Source of the DNA: Neurospora tetrasperma FGSC 2508
Taxonomy: Eukaryota > Ascomycota > Sordariomycetes > Sordariales > Sordariaceae
Assembly: GCF_000213175.1 (NCBI RefSeq)
Contig: NW_009799099.1
Span: forward strand, 1,191,560-1,255,559
Length of the DNA stretch: 64,000 bases
Reading direction: 5' to 3'
Part shown: one piece after another, positions 34,993 to 46,431 of the stretch
Layout of the letters: each line of letters opens with the position of its first letter
Position numbering within the stretch: position 1 is the first letter of the stretch
The notes under the pieces: model-generated
Databases searched by the model: none
Told to the model about the DNA's origin: nothing
What the model saw: only the letters and a program-made list of their open reading frames with translations
Program-made: the position numbers and the translations under genes

Positions 34993-37900
34993 GGTGGGCT
35001 AGTGTGATGGACGGGTGTCACCGTCCTCCCAAAGATTCCCTGACTGTCTCAAACTTTTTCTACGAGGAAGAGAGCCCGGCTAGAGATGCTGTGTCTCCCC
35101 AGAAAACAGGAGTCCTTTCCGAACAGGTGTGGGTGGGCGCAAAGACGCTCTTGCCTGTTGCTTAGTGCGCTTAATGAATTTCCTGTTGCGACCACCACTG
35201 TAGGTTCCCGTTGCGACCCTTTAAGTTCTCGGAAGCAGAGCAGCAGGGGAGGGTGATGATGATGGGCCGTTAGAAAAAAAAAAAAAAAAAAAAAAGGTTG
35301 AGCCAAGCACGAGACCGGGCGATCGTGGTTCTGGAAGCGCAAGGGCGGCGCAGGCGATACCGGTGAGTAAAATGCGACCGAGGACAGGAAACTGCCCAGA
35401 AAGTGCAGGGCAGCGGTTCGATTGGGTTGCTCTTGGTCTGCTGATGTGCTTGCTGGCGGAACCGTGGCCCCGTGTACCGCGGATGGAATGGCGGTATCGT
35501 GCTGCTGCGTCGATGGCGTATTCTCTTTTCTTTCTTGCCCCGTCGTTTATCTATCAGCGGGGTTCCAATGGCGGCGGTGTTAGAGATGTACTGCGTGCTG
35601 TAGGTACTGCGTGCTGCACTGAGTGCTGGTTGTCACTGCGGGGGCAATTGGACGGATAGTGGTAGGTCGGGTGGGTGAGAAACCGCAGGCGGCCGGGCAG
35701 AACGGGGAATTGGGAAAGGCGACAGGGCAGGGGAGGTGAGGGCTCAGTGAGAGCCAACTGGACGGCAGCAAGCAAGATAATGTAAGTACATTTATTTTTA
35801 TGTACAAGTTCCTCGTACCTGTGTTGTAGTGTCTGAAAACGATGTCGTCTGCTGCGTTGCCAACTCAGGGGCGGGGACCCGGAATTCGAAGATCAAATCG
35901 ACAAAAGATGCCTGTGGGCGAGATCTTACAGATACCTATGGGCAGCCGATAAGATAGGGAACTCGGGAAAGGCCGACCAACAAAGCGAAAAAAAAAAAAA
36001 AAAAAACTCAGATCTCGGAAGTACCCAGCAGCAGGATGTTGACAGCAGCGGGCAAGAGGGATTGAAATCGAAACAAGAACGAGAGAAGCGCGAGCGTATG
36101 GACGGACTGCGGTTTAATAGCAAGGAGGTCCCCTGGCTGCTACTAAGTACCATAGAGGATGAGAGCGAAGGGCTCAACAAGCACCAAACAAAGGGAAGCA
36201 AATAGAAAACGATTCTGGCCAATCGCATGGCGAGCAGCTATCCACTGGGTGAACCATCCAAGTTCTAGGAAGCCCGCGAGGTGCGCGCAATGGTCCGGGC
36301 ATGGTGCCCTCTGCTGGTCATGGCTTCCTCTCGTTTTCTCTCTGGCTCCCGTTGTCTGGGTCTTCAAGGTGTCAGTGGTCCCGCTCGCTCATTCTCAGCG
36401 GCTCCAGGGCAGGCGGACACCAGACGGAGGACAGGGACAAGAATTTGCGATTTTACGGGGTTGATGGAGCCAGAAATGCAGTCCACCGCGAGTCCACACC
36501 CGGGGTCCCGTCCCCGTCCCCGACACCGGGTTCCACTCTGCACCATGCCCTGGTCGGCTGGTCCTGCTCGTCGACGACGTGTGGTGGCCCATCTCCTTTT
36601 TCGAGGACGACAAGCAAACAACTAAGCAAGCACATGCAAGCTTTTCTCTTTTTTTTTTCTCTCTTCTTCTTTCTTTCTTTTCTTTTTTTTCCGGCATTCA
36701 CGGGGAAACGGTTATCCGTCCAATTGGCCTCATCGACGACTAGCATATCGTGGGGAAAATGACATTGGCAACGGAAGCAAGGCCCAGGACCCAGACGGGA
36801 TCATGTTCCCCAGTCTTGAGGCTGCCCACTATCGCCCTATGTACCCCGGGCAATTGGATACCGGTACCTGAAGTAGCAGTCCCGGTATGACTGGGTCTTG
36901 GTATCTAGATAAAGGTGCAGCTAAGGAGGGCCACGAGGTCCATGAATCCAGGTTACGGGCGGGCGATCCATGACTTGGAACACCGAGGCAAGATTGCTCA
37001 GATGAGCATGGCGAGCTGAGGGGGTAAAGCCCATCTTGTTGGCAGCAAAGACAGTCTAGTGTCGTCTGTGCAATGCGAGCTGTAATGGAACAACAGGAAC
37101 AGACGATGCGGGGAATGATAAGCAATAGATAACCACCCGAATCACGATGCCTTTCAGTCGAGGATATTTGTACTTGTACGACCGCAGCGGGCAGACGGGA
37201 CAAAAGAGTTGGATCGTGGTGGTTGCACGGCTTTCTAATCTCACAGAGCGGTCAGCCAGCGGTCCAAGGTTCATTATGGTTCAGCCTGAAGGAAGTTCCA
37301 TATGATACCAGGCTATCTCTGCCTTTGCCTCTACCGGACAACGGTCGATGCGGATGATGACATGATGCCCGGAATGCCATGGCCTTTGCCCGGCCGACAA
37401 CATGTGGACAGTATGAAACCCAAACGGGCAAGAGATGAGGTGTGGTCCAGTCTTCTCGATGAATCAGATAAACACGATAAGCTAGACCATTTGCTCAGCA
37501 TGAGCCGCCGAGTGATAAGGAAAATCCATGGCATTGGCAGGCATGACAGGTACACTAGTTCTAAGGGTTTAAATTGTCGATCAACAAGTGTTTATCATGA
37601 CAGCATCTCGTTGTTTCTTGGGCCTGCATAGGCCTAGACTCCTCACAGGTCATGTGCCTCTCTCTGTCTTTGATCCTGGCTTCAGCTTCTTGCCTTGCCA
37701 GTTTCCGGTGTCAGGTGGTTTCCTAGTACCCTCGCTTTGTTGGACTTCAAGTTCCATTTGTTTCCTTCGGAACAATCACCTAATAATCCAAGCATCGGAT
37801 CCTTTTTACTCTTCCCCTATGTGCGCAAAGCTGCCTGGCCAAGACTGGCGCCGAAAAACTTTCCGATGACGTTTGGATGCTGTGTGGACGGCAGGCGGCT

Positions 37901-40786
37901 CCGGCCTTTCTCATGCAGCTAAGAGGTTGCTCTTACCTTATACCTTCCCCATCCAGTCCCCAAATCCCATTCTCTTTAGTCAAGTTTCTTGGCAGCTCCC
38001 ACACTCTTGCCGCCCAGCTGCCCGTGCGGAAGACGTCTGGCGAGATTGCTCAGCGATCCTCAAACCGCAGTTTACATCTGAAGCCTCGACTCTTTGGCGA
38101 TACCTCCCGTCATTGCGCATAGCATTATGGCATGGAGTCCGTTCCAATACGACCTGTCATCTATCTGGAATATTCTCTGCCGTTGACTGACGCAATGGAG
38201 GGTGGTTCAATATCTACCGGCCTCTCTGTATAACACACTGATACCACCTTCTCGGAGGGTCGTCGTCCACGGATGGATTCCTCCAGGAGGCTCATCAAAA
38301 AGGCTCGCAGAAAAAACGCTGGTACGTGTGTAGAGCTGGATGCCTGGTTGGTCTCAAGCGGGCGGCGGATCCCTCTTTTCTCTTACGTACAAACCGGCTC
38401 ACTAACACCCTTTCGGAGCAGTCCCATGGCACTTGAGTTACCCTCCCACAGGCGTCCTTGTCGTCCACAACCGTCGACATTGGCAACGTTGGATCGGCAT
38501 TGGCTCCCGATTTCGCTGCCTCGTTCCCCGTGCGAACACCATTTCCGCGGATGTCGCCTATGCAAGGAACCAAAGTTCTCGGCTGACCTTTTTTTATTTG
38601 TGTCCAGAAAATTGTCAAGAACCTTGCCCCCGGATTCTGTTTGGCTCTTCGCTGAAACCATACAACACGACGATATTTTGACACTACCGGAGCCTTGCCG
38701 ACCGACAGCAACACTGGCACGTGAAGCGGCGAAGCCCATAGCCGTAACGCACCTCGGGGGGAGCCTTTTTCAGCGCATCGCAGTGCCCTACGAGCCTACG
38801 AAACAGGAAGCTTGACAGGTCCCGTTTCTTCCCCGCAATTTCTGTCCCACTGGCGCTCCTGCTGGCGGGTCAAAAGAGCGGGGAAAGAAGGAAAGGAGTT
38901 CTGTTTGGTTGCCGTGGCGGTCAAGAAGAAGAAACAAGCAGCGGCGGCGGCACCATGCCGGCGTCAACCCATCCCGCTGGCGTTTCCATTAGCAGCAGCG
39001 CACCCTAATGCGGCACGAAAGCACAGGAACATGGCGACATTGGACCTCGCTCCACTGCCGGGTTCCACTGTATGACTTCTAGAACCATAAATCCGGCCTA
39101 GTTGTTCGCTCGAGCAGTGTCACGCGGCCCGTTGGAAAATTTGTTCTGATGTGAAAATTTTCACACCATACGTCCTACCTGCAATGCAAGGTGGCCTTGT
39201 GGCCTTGGGCAGTCTGGGAGTACGAGTTCGTGGAGCGGAGGTGAGTTCGGTGTCCCGGTCAGGAGAAATCTTACCCGTCCACCCCTGGAAGTGCCAGGCC
39301 GGTCAGCACCAGTGCGAACGGAAGTATGGGCCCACGGGGGCTTCATCCACTTCATCTACTTCGGATGAGGGAGGAAAACGCCTCCAAAGGGGAAACCTGT
39401 TATCCCAGAGAGGCCGTCATGCGTGAAAAAAATGAAGTCCTGATCATGCAAAGGTGATGATTAAAATAACATGTTGCATCTCGCTCGCTGCATGCTCTAC
39501 TTCGGATGAGGGGTCTAAAACTCCAAAGGCAACCGCACGATATCGAAGTTGAAAACCACCATTACGAGAAACCGATGATGAGGAAAATGGCGATGACAGG
39601 CGGGGACGCAGATGGGTCTGGGTTTCCTGTTGACAATGTCGATCAGCCTTGTTGGCCGGTACCGCTACCCAGGAAATAATTGACAAACTGCCTGCCGCCC
39701 GGTCGAGATAGCACTCCTCGCCAAAGGCCTCTCTCTATCTCGCTGTTCGTAATCTCAAAACTTGAGACTAAGGCCTGACGGCTTTACGCACAGTCATATG
39801 CAACTTTTGGTCATGAGGAAATTTTATGTGCCATCCATGACGTCTTCAAATTAAGATGAGATGAACTGTGGCCGAGTGCTGATCCTGAGTCTCCATAGTC
39901 AAACTACGACAACTCGGTAGTACTAAGCCGAACGAAGTACAATCTACAGTGACGACATGGCGAAGACAACGCCAGGCGCTGAATAGTATTTTCGCAATTT
40001 TATATTCCTGAACGTCTCATGAAAGCCATGTTGAAGGTTTGGAAGACTCTAAGCTGGTCTCAAAGCTGTGTTCAACCTCTGTCCAACACTAAACACAGTC
40101 TGGTTATCAACAGAGACCCAGACTGACGAGCGTAACTACATCTCTCTTGTCCAGCAACAACACTCCATCATGATAGCATCATAGCAAATGGGCACGAGTA
40201 CTGCTGTCAAGTATTCCGATATATCATTTCGGGATTTCCAGTATTTGTTTCTTTGAACTACCTCTGTCTCGTTCACGAACCAACCAATACTAAAATCACC
40301 CACTCAAGTTGATGGGGTGTTATGGTCACACTAAATCACCCATTTTGCTTTATTCAAGTAGCATACCTCCCTTCAGGAGAAGAAGAGATGGCAGTGGCAA
40401 CATGCCCGACTTTAACGGCATTGTCCATGGAAAACGTAACCCTCAGTGCTTGTAAGCTATTCCAGAAAGAAAAAAAAAAGATTAGATAAAATAAGAGTCG
40501 TCTGTCGTCCCGTCTCCCGGCGCAATGGCGTGGTGATGGACTGGCTACTTTGGCCGAAATAAAATGAGGAATACAGTGAACCGAGGTATGACCAGCTGCC
40601 ATCGTGAGAAGGGGGTATAGACTACTTGGTGGCATGAAGTGTAGAGCAGGAGATAGACGTGCTGAGGAACGCCGAGGGAGTGTACACATGGGTGTCAGGT
40701 ATCGTGATGTTTGCGCGACGGTGGTTCAGGGGTTACCCAGTAATGTATAGATACGTAGACAACAGGGGCACGGACATGAGCACTTT

Positions 40787-40787
<1 letters not shown>
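34993..40787. other. 5.8-kb gene-free interval upstream of nmr
   Basis: I looked for spliced genes and found none with domains. The part nearest 34993 is presumably the nmr promoter and leader. A-runs occur at 35274-35294 and 35989-36006, and a T/CT-rich tract near 36645-36690. An imperfect direct repeat of about 40 bp occurs near 39356 and 39493 (core CTACTTCGGATGAGGG). GC content is normal, without the AT-richness expected of RIP-mutated repeats. Confidence 0.5.
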
Positions 40788-40830
<43 letters not shown>

Positions 40831-40960
40831 AGAGAGAAGTGAAGAGAGAAGTGAAGAGAGAAGTGAAGAGAGAAGTGAAGAGAGAAGTGAAGAGAGAAGT
40901 GAAGAGAGAAGTGAAGAGAGAAGTGAAGAGAGAAGAGAAGGGAGAAGAGAAGGGAGAAGA
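40788..40960. repeat. 12-bp GA-rich tandem repeat
   Basis: About a dozen head-to-tail units of GAAGTGAAGAGA, with GTGAGGAGAGAA variants at the low end and GAAGGGAGAAGA variants at the high end. It is open in frame as Arg-Glu-Val-Lys on the plus strand and as Phe-Ser-Leu-His on the minus strand, which is a property of the repeat and not evidence of a gene. The same array reappears after the gap. Confidence 0.85.
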
Positions 40961-41481
40961 GAAAATAAAGCATCAATTCAGAAGTCTCGGTTAGCGAACG
41001 GCTCAGCTATACTAAACCGGAACACAGATATAATGAAAGCAACCCGAGCCTTCCCTACGAAAGTATATGATGATGGACTGATGGCAAAGCAACGGCTCAC
41101 CAACGAATGTACTAACAGAGGCGATGAACATTCCCAGTAGAGGGTATCTTTGGAGCCATATTTTGACGATGTCACGAAAGTTGTGAATATAGGTATAGAT
41201 AAATCTTGATCTAACCCAAACTCCGGTCCAGCGTAGACGCCGCTTGTGCCGAGAAGCCCTATCTCTACTCTATATTCTATCCCATGCTTTCCAAAATTCT
41301 CGTATTCCAAATACCCTTCGTGAAGGGGACAGTTCGTAAAGCAACAATGCTTAGAACTTGCCCTTAAGCAAGTTGTTGATCATCTCGCGGCCGGTGATGA
41401 CGGAGGTGCGCCAGAGGGTAGGGAAGTCGAGCGTGCTGCTCAGGGTATCGGCATAACCGAAGAACAGCATGGGAGGGATCC
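40824..41481. repeat. first copy of an exact 658-bp duplication at the gap
   Basis: This segment (tandem repeat, erg-1 3' flank and the last 131 bases of erg-1 coding sequence at 41351-41481) is repeated at 42365-43022, offset by 1541. I saw no difference wherever I compared them. The copy ends abruptly at the run of Ns. It looks like an unmerged contig overlap and not a second gene copy. Confidence 0.85.
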
Positions 41482-42364
41482 NNNNNNNNNNNNNNNNNNN
41501 NNNNNNNNNNNNNNNNNNNNNNNNNNNNNNNNNNNNNNNNNNNNNNNNNNNNNNNNNNNNNNNNNNNNNNNNNNNNNNNNNNNNNNNNNNNNNNNNNNNN
41601 NNNNNNNNNNNNNNNNNNNNNNNNNNNNNNNNNNNNNNNNNNNNNNNNNNNNNNNNNNNNNNNNNNNNNNNNNNNNNNNNNNNNNNNNNNNNNNNNNNNN
41701 NNNNNNNNNNNNNNNNNNNNNNNNNNNNNNNNNNNNNNNNNNNNNNNNNNNNNNNNNNNNNNNNNNNNNNNNNNNNNNNNNNNNNNNNNNNNNNNNNNNN
41801 NNNNNNNNNNNNNNNNNNNNNNNNNNNNNNNNNNNNNNNNNNNNNNNNNNNNNNNNNNNNNNNNNNNNNNNNNNNNNNNNNNNNNNNNNNNNNNNNNNNN
41901 NNNNNNNNNNNNNNNNNNNNNNNNNNNNNNNNNNNNNNNNNNNNNNNNNNNNNNNNNNNNNNNNNNNNNNNNNNNNNNNNNNNNNNNNNNNNNNNNNNNN
42001 NNNNNNNNNNNNNNNNNNNNNNNNNNNNNNNNNNNNNNNNNNNNNNNNNNNNNNNNNNNNNNNNNNNNNNNNNNNNNNNNNNNNNNNNNNNNNNNNNNNN
42101 NNNNNNNNNNNNNNNNNNNNNNNNNNNNNNNNNNNNNNNNNNNNNNNNNNNNNNNNNNNNNNNNNNNNNNNNNNNNNNNNNNNNNNNNNNNNNNNNNNNN
42201 NNNNNNNNNNNNNNNNNNNNNNNNNNNNNNNNNNNNNNNNNNNNNNNNNNNNNNNNNNNNNNNNNNNNNNNNNNNNNNNNNNNNNNNNNNNNNNNNNNNN
42301 NNNNNNNNNNNNNNNNNNNNNNNNNNNNNNNNNNNNNNNNNNNNNNNNNNNNNNNNNNNNNNNN
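41482..42364. other. assembly gap (883 N)
   Basis: A run of unknown bases. The sequence on either side is the same, so the true gap may be absent or may lie within the tandem repeat array. Confidence 0.98.
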
Positions 42365-43022
42365 GAAGTGAAGAGAGAAGTGAAGAGAGAAGTGAAGAGA
42401 GAAGTGAAGAGAGAAGTGAAGAGAGAAGTGAAGAGAGAAGTGAAGAGAGAAGTGAAGAGAGAAGTGAAGAGAGAAGAGAAGGGAGAAGAGAAGGGAGAAG
42501 AGAAAATAAAGCATCAATTCAGAAGTCTCGGTTAGCGAACGGCTCAGCTATACTAAACCGGAACACAGATATAATGAAAGCAACCCGAGCCTTCCCTACG
42601 AAAGTATATGATGATGGACTGATGGCAAAGCAACGGCTCACCAACGAATGTACTAACAGAGGCGATGAACATTCCCAGTAGAGGGTATCTTTGGAGCCAT
42701 ATTTTGACGATGTCACGAAAGTTGTGAATATAGGTATAGATAAATCTTGATCTAACCCAAACTCCGGTCCAGCGTAGACGCCGCTTGTGCCGAGAAGCCC
42801 TATCTCTACTCTATATTCTATCCCATGCTTTCCAAAATTCTCGTATTCCAAATACCCTTCGTGAAGGGGACAGTTCGTAAAGCAACAATGCTTAGAACTT
42901 GCCCTTAAGCAAGTTGTTGATCATCTCGCGGCCGGTGATGACGGAGGTGCGCCAGAGGGTAGGGAAGTCGAGCGTGCTGCTCAGGGTATCGGCATAACCG
43001 AAGAACAGCATGGGAGGGATCC
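42365..43022. repeat. second copy of the 658-bp duplication
   Basis: It begins inside the 12-bp tandem array and continues through the erg-1 3' flank into the end of erg-1. Unlike the copy before the gap, it runs on into the complete erg-1 gene. Confidence 0.85.
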
Positions 43023-43746
43023 AGCCGCGCGCATACTCGAGCGCGAAGCAGCTCTCGGGCATCTTGTACTGCTTGACGGTGCCGCGAACGAGGTGGTGAA
43101 CGGAACCGGGAGGGTAGACCTCAGGCTCGTACTCGCCGGGGACGTAGGCAGTCTGAGTGCCGGTGAGGATGTGGAAGTAGTCGTCGGCGGTGTGGCGGCC
43201 GGTGTGACCCTCAGTACCGATGGCAGTGCCTGTTGTGTGGAGTGTGCTGTTAGTGATGGGTCCAAAGAAGCGGGAAGCACAAGCTTGCGAGAAGCGTGGT
43301 GGAAGACGGGGCTTACCGAAGATGATCAGGTACTCGGTGATGGAGGCGTGGATGATGTACATAGCACCCATGGCACCACCAGCGTTGTTAAACACCCACT
43401 CCTCATCATTGTTGACGTAGGGCGCAACGCCGTTGCGGTCGTTCAGCTCGTCGACAATGTACTTGACAATAGCCTTGGTGTCGTTGCCGTGGGCGCTGAT
43501 GGCGCGCTTGGACAGATCGTGAAGGTGCTCAGTATCGAAGACGTAGAAGGACTCGAGACGCTGCTCAAGGACGTATGCGATAGGCGCAACCAGGGCGAAC
43601 AAGATGGCGAAGAACTTGAGCCAGCCACCGATACTGCAGCGGCAGCGGCAGCTGCAGCGGCAAGACGAACCGGAGGAAGAGCCGGAGCTAGAGCCAGAGC
43701 CGGACGGCTTGTTGCCGCCGGAGGAGGACTGCTTCTTGGGAGGCAT
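42892..43746 (-). CDS. erg-1: C-8 sterol isomerase (ERG2 family)
   Basis: Two exons, 43746-43317 and 43229-42892, give 255 aa, the usual ERG2 length. The start is MPPKKQSSS at ATG 43746; the frame is open 30 nt further 5' but without ATG. A low-complexity Ser/Gly/Cys/Arg N-terminus precedes one membrane segment (LKFFAILFALVAPIAYVL). The conserved sigma-1/ERG2 domain follows, with NNDEEWVFNNAGGAMGAMY, TGRHTADDYFHILTG and the C-terminal ALEYARGWIPPMLFFGYAD region. The enzyme moves the sterol B-ring double bond from C8 to C7 in ergosterol synthesis in the ER; loss gives polyene-resistant erg-1 mutants in Neurospora. The 87-nt intron is a multiple of three and has no stop, so retention would add 29 residues. 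Divergent from CSL4. Its last 131 nt are duplicated before the gap. Confidence 0.95.
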   Translation of the reverse strand: MPPKKQSSSGGNKPSGSGSSSGSSSGSSCRCSCRCRCSIGGWLKFFAILFALVAPIAYVLEQRLESFYVFDTEHLHDLSKRAISAHGNDTKAIVKYIVDELNDRNGVAPYVNNDEEWVFNNAGGAMGAMYIIHASITEYLIIFGKPRLPPRFSQACASRFFGPITNSTLHTTGTAIGTEGHTGRHTADDYFHILTGTQTAYVPGEYEPEVYPPGSVHHLVRGTVKQYKMPESCFALEYARGWIPPMLFFGYADTLSSTLDFPTLWRTSVITGREMINNLLKGKF

Positions 43747-44477
43747 TGTGACGGTTTGCGATTGACGAGACGGCACAATGTCGAGGAGGAGAAACAGGGG
43801 AGAGAGAAGACGGGAACATTGAATTATGTATAAAGAAACAAAACAATGGCCACAGAGATTCCACCGCCGACAGGGGGGTCCGTCAGCCCAACCTCAACAA
43901 ACCTACCCACGGCAACCCCTGATTTCCTTGTGGAGGACCCTTGTGGTTGCAACATGCCCGCCCAGGCGGGTGTTGCGACTTCCGACACGTTCGATTTTGA
44001 GAGCTTTGACCAATGGGGACGCTCAATTGCGCGGATAGCGTTAAACCGATTTCTTGAAGGAGCCACCGCTACGACCAATTGGAGGCAGACACACCGGCAG
44101 GCTGGAGTGCATCCAGAAGCTCCCCCTCGCCGGCAGCTCAAGTTGCCCGGCAGCACTGTCGGTGCAAAGCAGCGCGGCACTAACAGCGCTCTTGGCACCG
44201 ACAGGGGTTTCTATTTTTTCGGTGCCCCTCCGTCATTGAGTCCCGTCCGCAGGCCCGGTCAATCACATTTCAATATTCGAATGGACATCTACCTCCACGT
44301 ACCAGAAGCTCCAATCTCAGTTGTTATCGCCGCGGGGTCCGTTCTGTCGCATCGTTATCTCTCATTTGTTTAGTTTCCCTTTGCGCGTCGCACCGCGTCT
44401 CATACCTATCATACCACTTTTACACATTCGCAAACTTTCGTCATCGATATCTCCATCGACCTACAACGACCGACACA
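43747..44477. promoter_or_regulatory. divergent erg-1 / CSL4 intergenic region
   Basis: The 731 bp between the two start codons must contain both promoters. One frame of 175 codons is open here but has no domain and would fill the whole interval, so I do not call it. The end nearest CSL4 is a CA/CT-rich leader. Confidence 0.55.
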
Positions 44478-45195
44478 ATGGCGAGCACATCCTCTTCCCC
44501 TTCGATGGCCATCCCCGGCCAATTCCTTGGCCCTATCTCCAAGTTCCAACCCGGTCCTGGAACCCATATCCACGAGTCGAACCTCTACTCTTCGCTGCTC
44601 GGTGTCGTCAACATCACACAGCCCGCCAAGGCGCCTGGCCCTGCTAAGCGCTTGAACAAGATCATCAACACCCAGACCACCCCCGCCGAGCTACCGACCA
44701 TCTCGGTATTGCGTTCAGCGGGTTCGTCAGACAAGCGCGAGGTGCTTCCTGAAGTGGGCAACATCGTGCTATGCCGGGTGATTCGCATCATGCCGCGCCA
44801 AGCGGTTGTGGCCATTCTGATTTGCGGCGATACTGTTTTGGAGGCCGAGTGGCAGGGCCTGATTAGAGTGCAGGACGTGAGAGCAACAGAGAAGGACAGG
44901 GTAAAGATCTACGACAGCTTCAGGCCTGGAGATATTGTCAGAGCCGAGGTGGTGAGTGCTCTTCTCCTCTCTTTCTGCCAGACATGGACTGAAACACTTT
45001 TACTGACGTGCTGCCGCCCACTAGATTTCACTCGGTGACCAAGCCAGCTACTACCTGTCGACAGCGCGTAACGAGCTCGGTGTCATCATGGCGACAAGCG
45101 AGGCCGGTAACACCATGTACCCCGTCAACTGGAAGGAATACAAGGACCCTGAGACCGGGCTAAGCGAACCCAGAAAGGTTGCGAAGCCCTACTGA
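44478..45195 (+). CDS. csl4: CSL4, S1-domain cap subunit of the RNA exosome
   Basis: Two exons, 44478-44951 and 45025-45195, give 214 aa. The N-terminal domain contains PGQFLGPISKFQPGPGTHIHESNLYSS in pieces typical of Csl4. The S1 domain begins at PEVGNIVLCRVIRIMPRQAVV and continues through FRPGDIVRAEV into ISLGDQASYYLST after the splice. The end contains ARNELGVIMATSEAGNTMYPVNW, the family's C-terminal motif. The Cys pairs of the archaeal zinc ribbon are not evident, as in many fungal Csl4 proteins. Csl4 caps the nine-subunit exosome and helps route RNA to Rrp44 and Rrp6. The intron has GTGAGT and CTAG ends and phase 0. Confidence 0.92.
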
Positions 45196-46431
45196 AGTCG
45201 GCGGATGGAGTTTCGAAATGAGACATGAAAAGGATGCTTGAAAAGCAATACATAGCGGAGTTACTAGCTTGAGGTACAGCGTGTTATCAAGGTGAAACGG
45301 GCGTTAATCTGCTCGGAGAGCTCGCCGCGTCATGGAAGCAGGTGCTCTATCAGCACCCGGTTGGGGGCTTGCAAATGCGGCGGCACGTCGACCGTCGAGC
45401 TCTCACGGTCCGCCGGGCCATCGACACGGTCGGCCACTCGCATCACAAGCAAGCATCCCAGCGACAGATCCAAGCCAAGAGATGTCTTGGCCCCAGAGTT
45501 TCTGGCGGATATTACTCCAGGTACGCCAAGGTAGACCGCGCAGAACATGGTCTTGGGTGATAGGGCTCGCACTCAGAGAAGTATGGAGATGGGTCATGTC
45601 ACGATTCACTCTTGACACAGCGGAACAACACAGTCATGATACAGCGCCTGTTTCGGGGATAACGAAGACGATGGCGAGTTATGATCTTGTCACGTCGAGG
45701 AAAAGATATAGTGACGCCAGACACGGCTACGCCTGTCATTGCATTCAGAAACTGGATACCCGTTCAAAAATCTGTATAGAAGATACCTTGCGAACAGCCT
45801 TCTTCATACGTACCTTACTATTCCCTTGCCCATCTGTTGTCCGTGCCGTCATCCGCCGCCTGGGCCAAACGTTAATGAGTGCTGTTTCTTTAAGGCGGCT
45901 CAAGGGCGGCTTGGCGTCTCGTATACCCCCCACATGGGCCTTGCATCGTGCATGCGGTACCTACATACCGCTGAAGATCATCGGAACGGCGGGGGGGGCG
46001 TAGAACGGGGGAGGGCGGTAGAGTCCCGTACGTCACCGAAACCCTGCGTGCCTTGACACATTTCCACCCATTTCTTGTCCTCCCTTTTACAGCTTGATCA
46101 TTCTTCAAAAAGGAGGAGGCAGAGTGAGAGCTCTGGCGGCGTGTTGGTTAGCGACCTCACTCAGCGCCCCCAGATACACAAAACAAAGTCTAAGACGAAA
46201 ACAACAAGCTCCCTGCCCCTGTTTCAACGGGAACCAGGCCATCCCCACCGCAACGGCGTCTCCATCTAGTTTTCTCGTTCCTGACAGGAGTCCACTTGGT
46301 TCCCGAAAAGAAAATATATTCGAGATCAGACGAACCGCTTCAATCCATCATCTTTGATTTTCGTCCAATCCGACAAGACGCGCGAACTCTCCCTGTCGAT
46401 ATCATCTGTCCTAACGGGGCCCTGGTGAGCC
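45196..46431. other. gene-free interval
   Basis: 1.2 kb with no convincing gene. It holds the CSL4 3' flank and the presumed promoter and leader of the Sec2-like gene. A 223-codon open frame at about 45332-46003 has no ATG-supported domain. Confidence 0.5.

Noticed and set aside
40659-40994. Open frame of Arg-Glu-Val-Lys repeats
   Set aside because: It is the translation of the 12-bp tandem array; both strands are open for the same reason.
41351-42517. Long frame across the gap on the minus strand
   Set aside because: It runs through Ns and joins a duplicated erg-1 tail to the tandem array.
42519-42851. 110-codon frame in the erg-1 3' flank, present twice
   Set aside because: It has no ATG start (TTG) and no domain, and is duplicated only because of the assembly overlap.
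43846-44373. 175-codon frame between erg-1 and CSL4
   Set aside because: No domain, and it would occupy the whole divergent promoter region.
45332-46003. 223-codon frame downstream of CSL4
   Set aside because: No recognisable domain and no ATG-supported start; likely chance.
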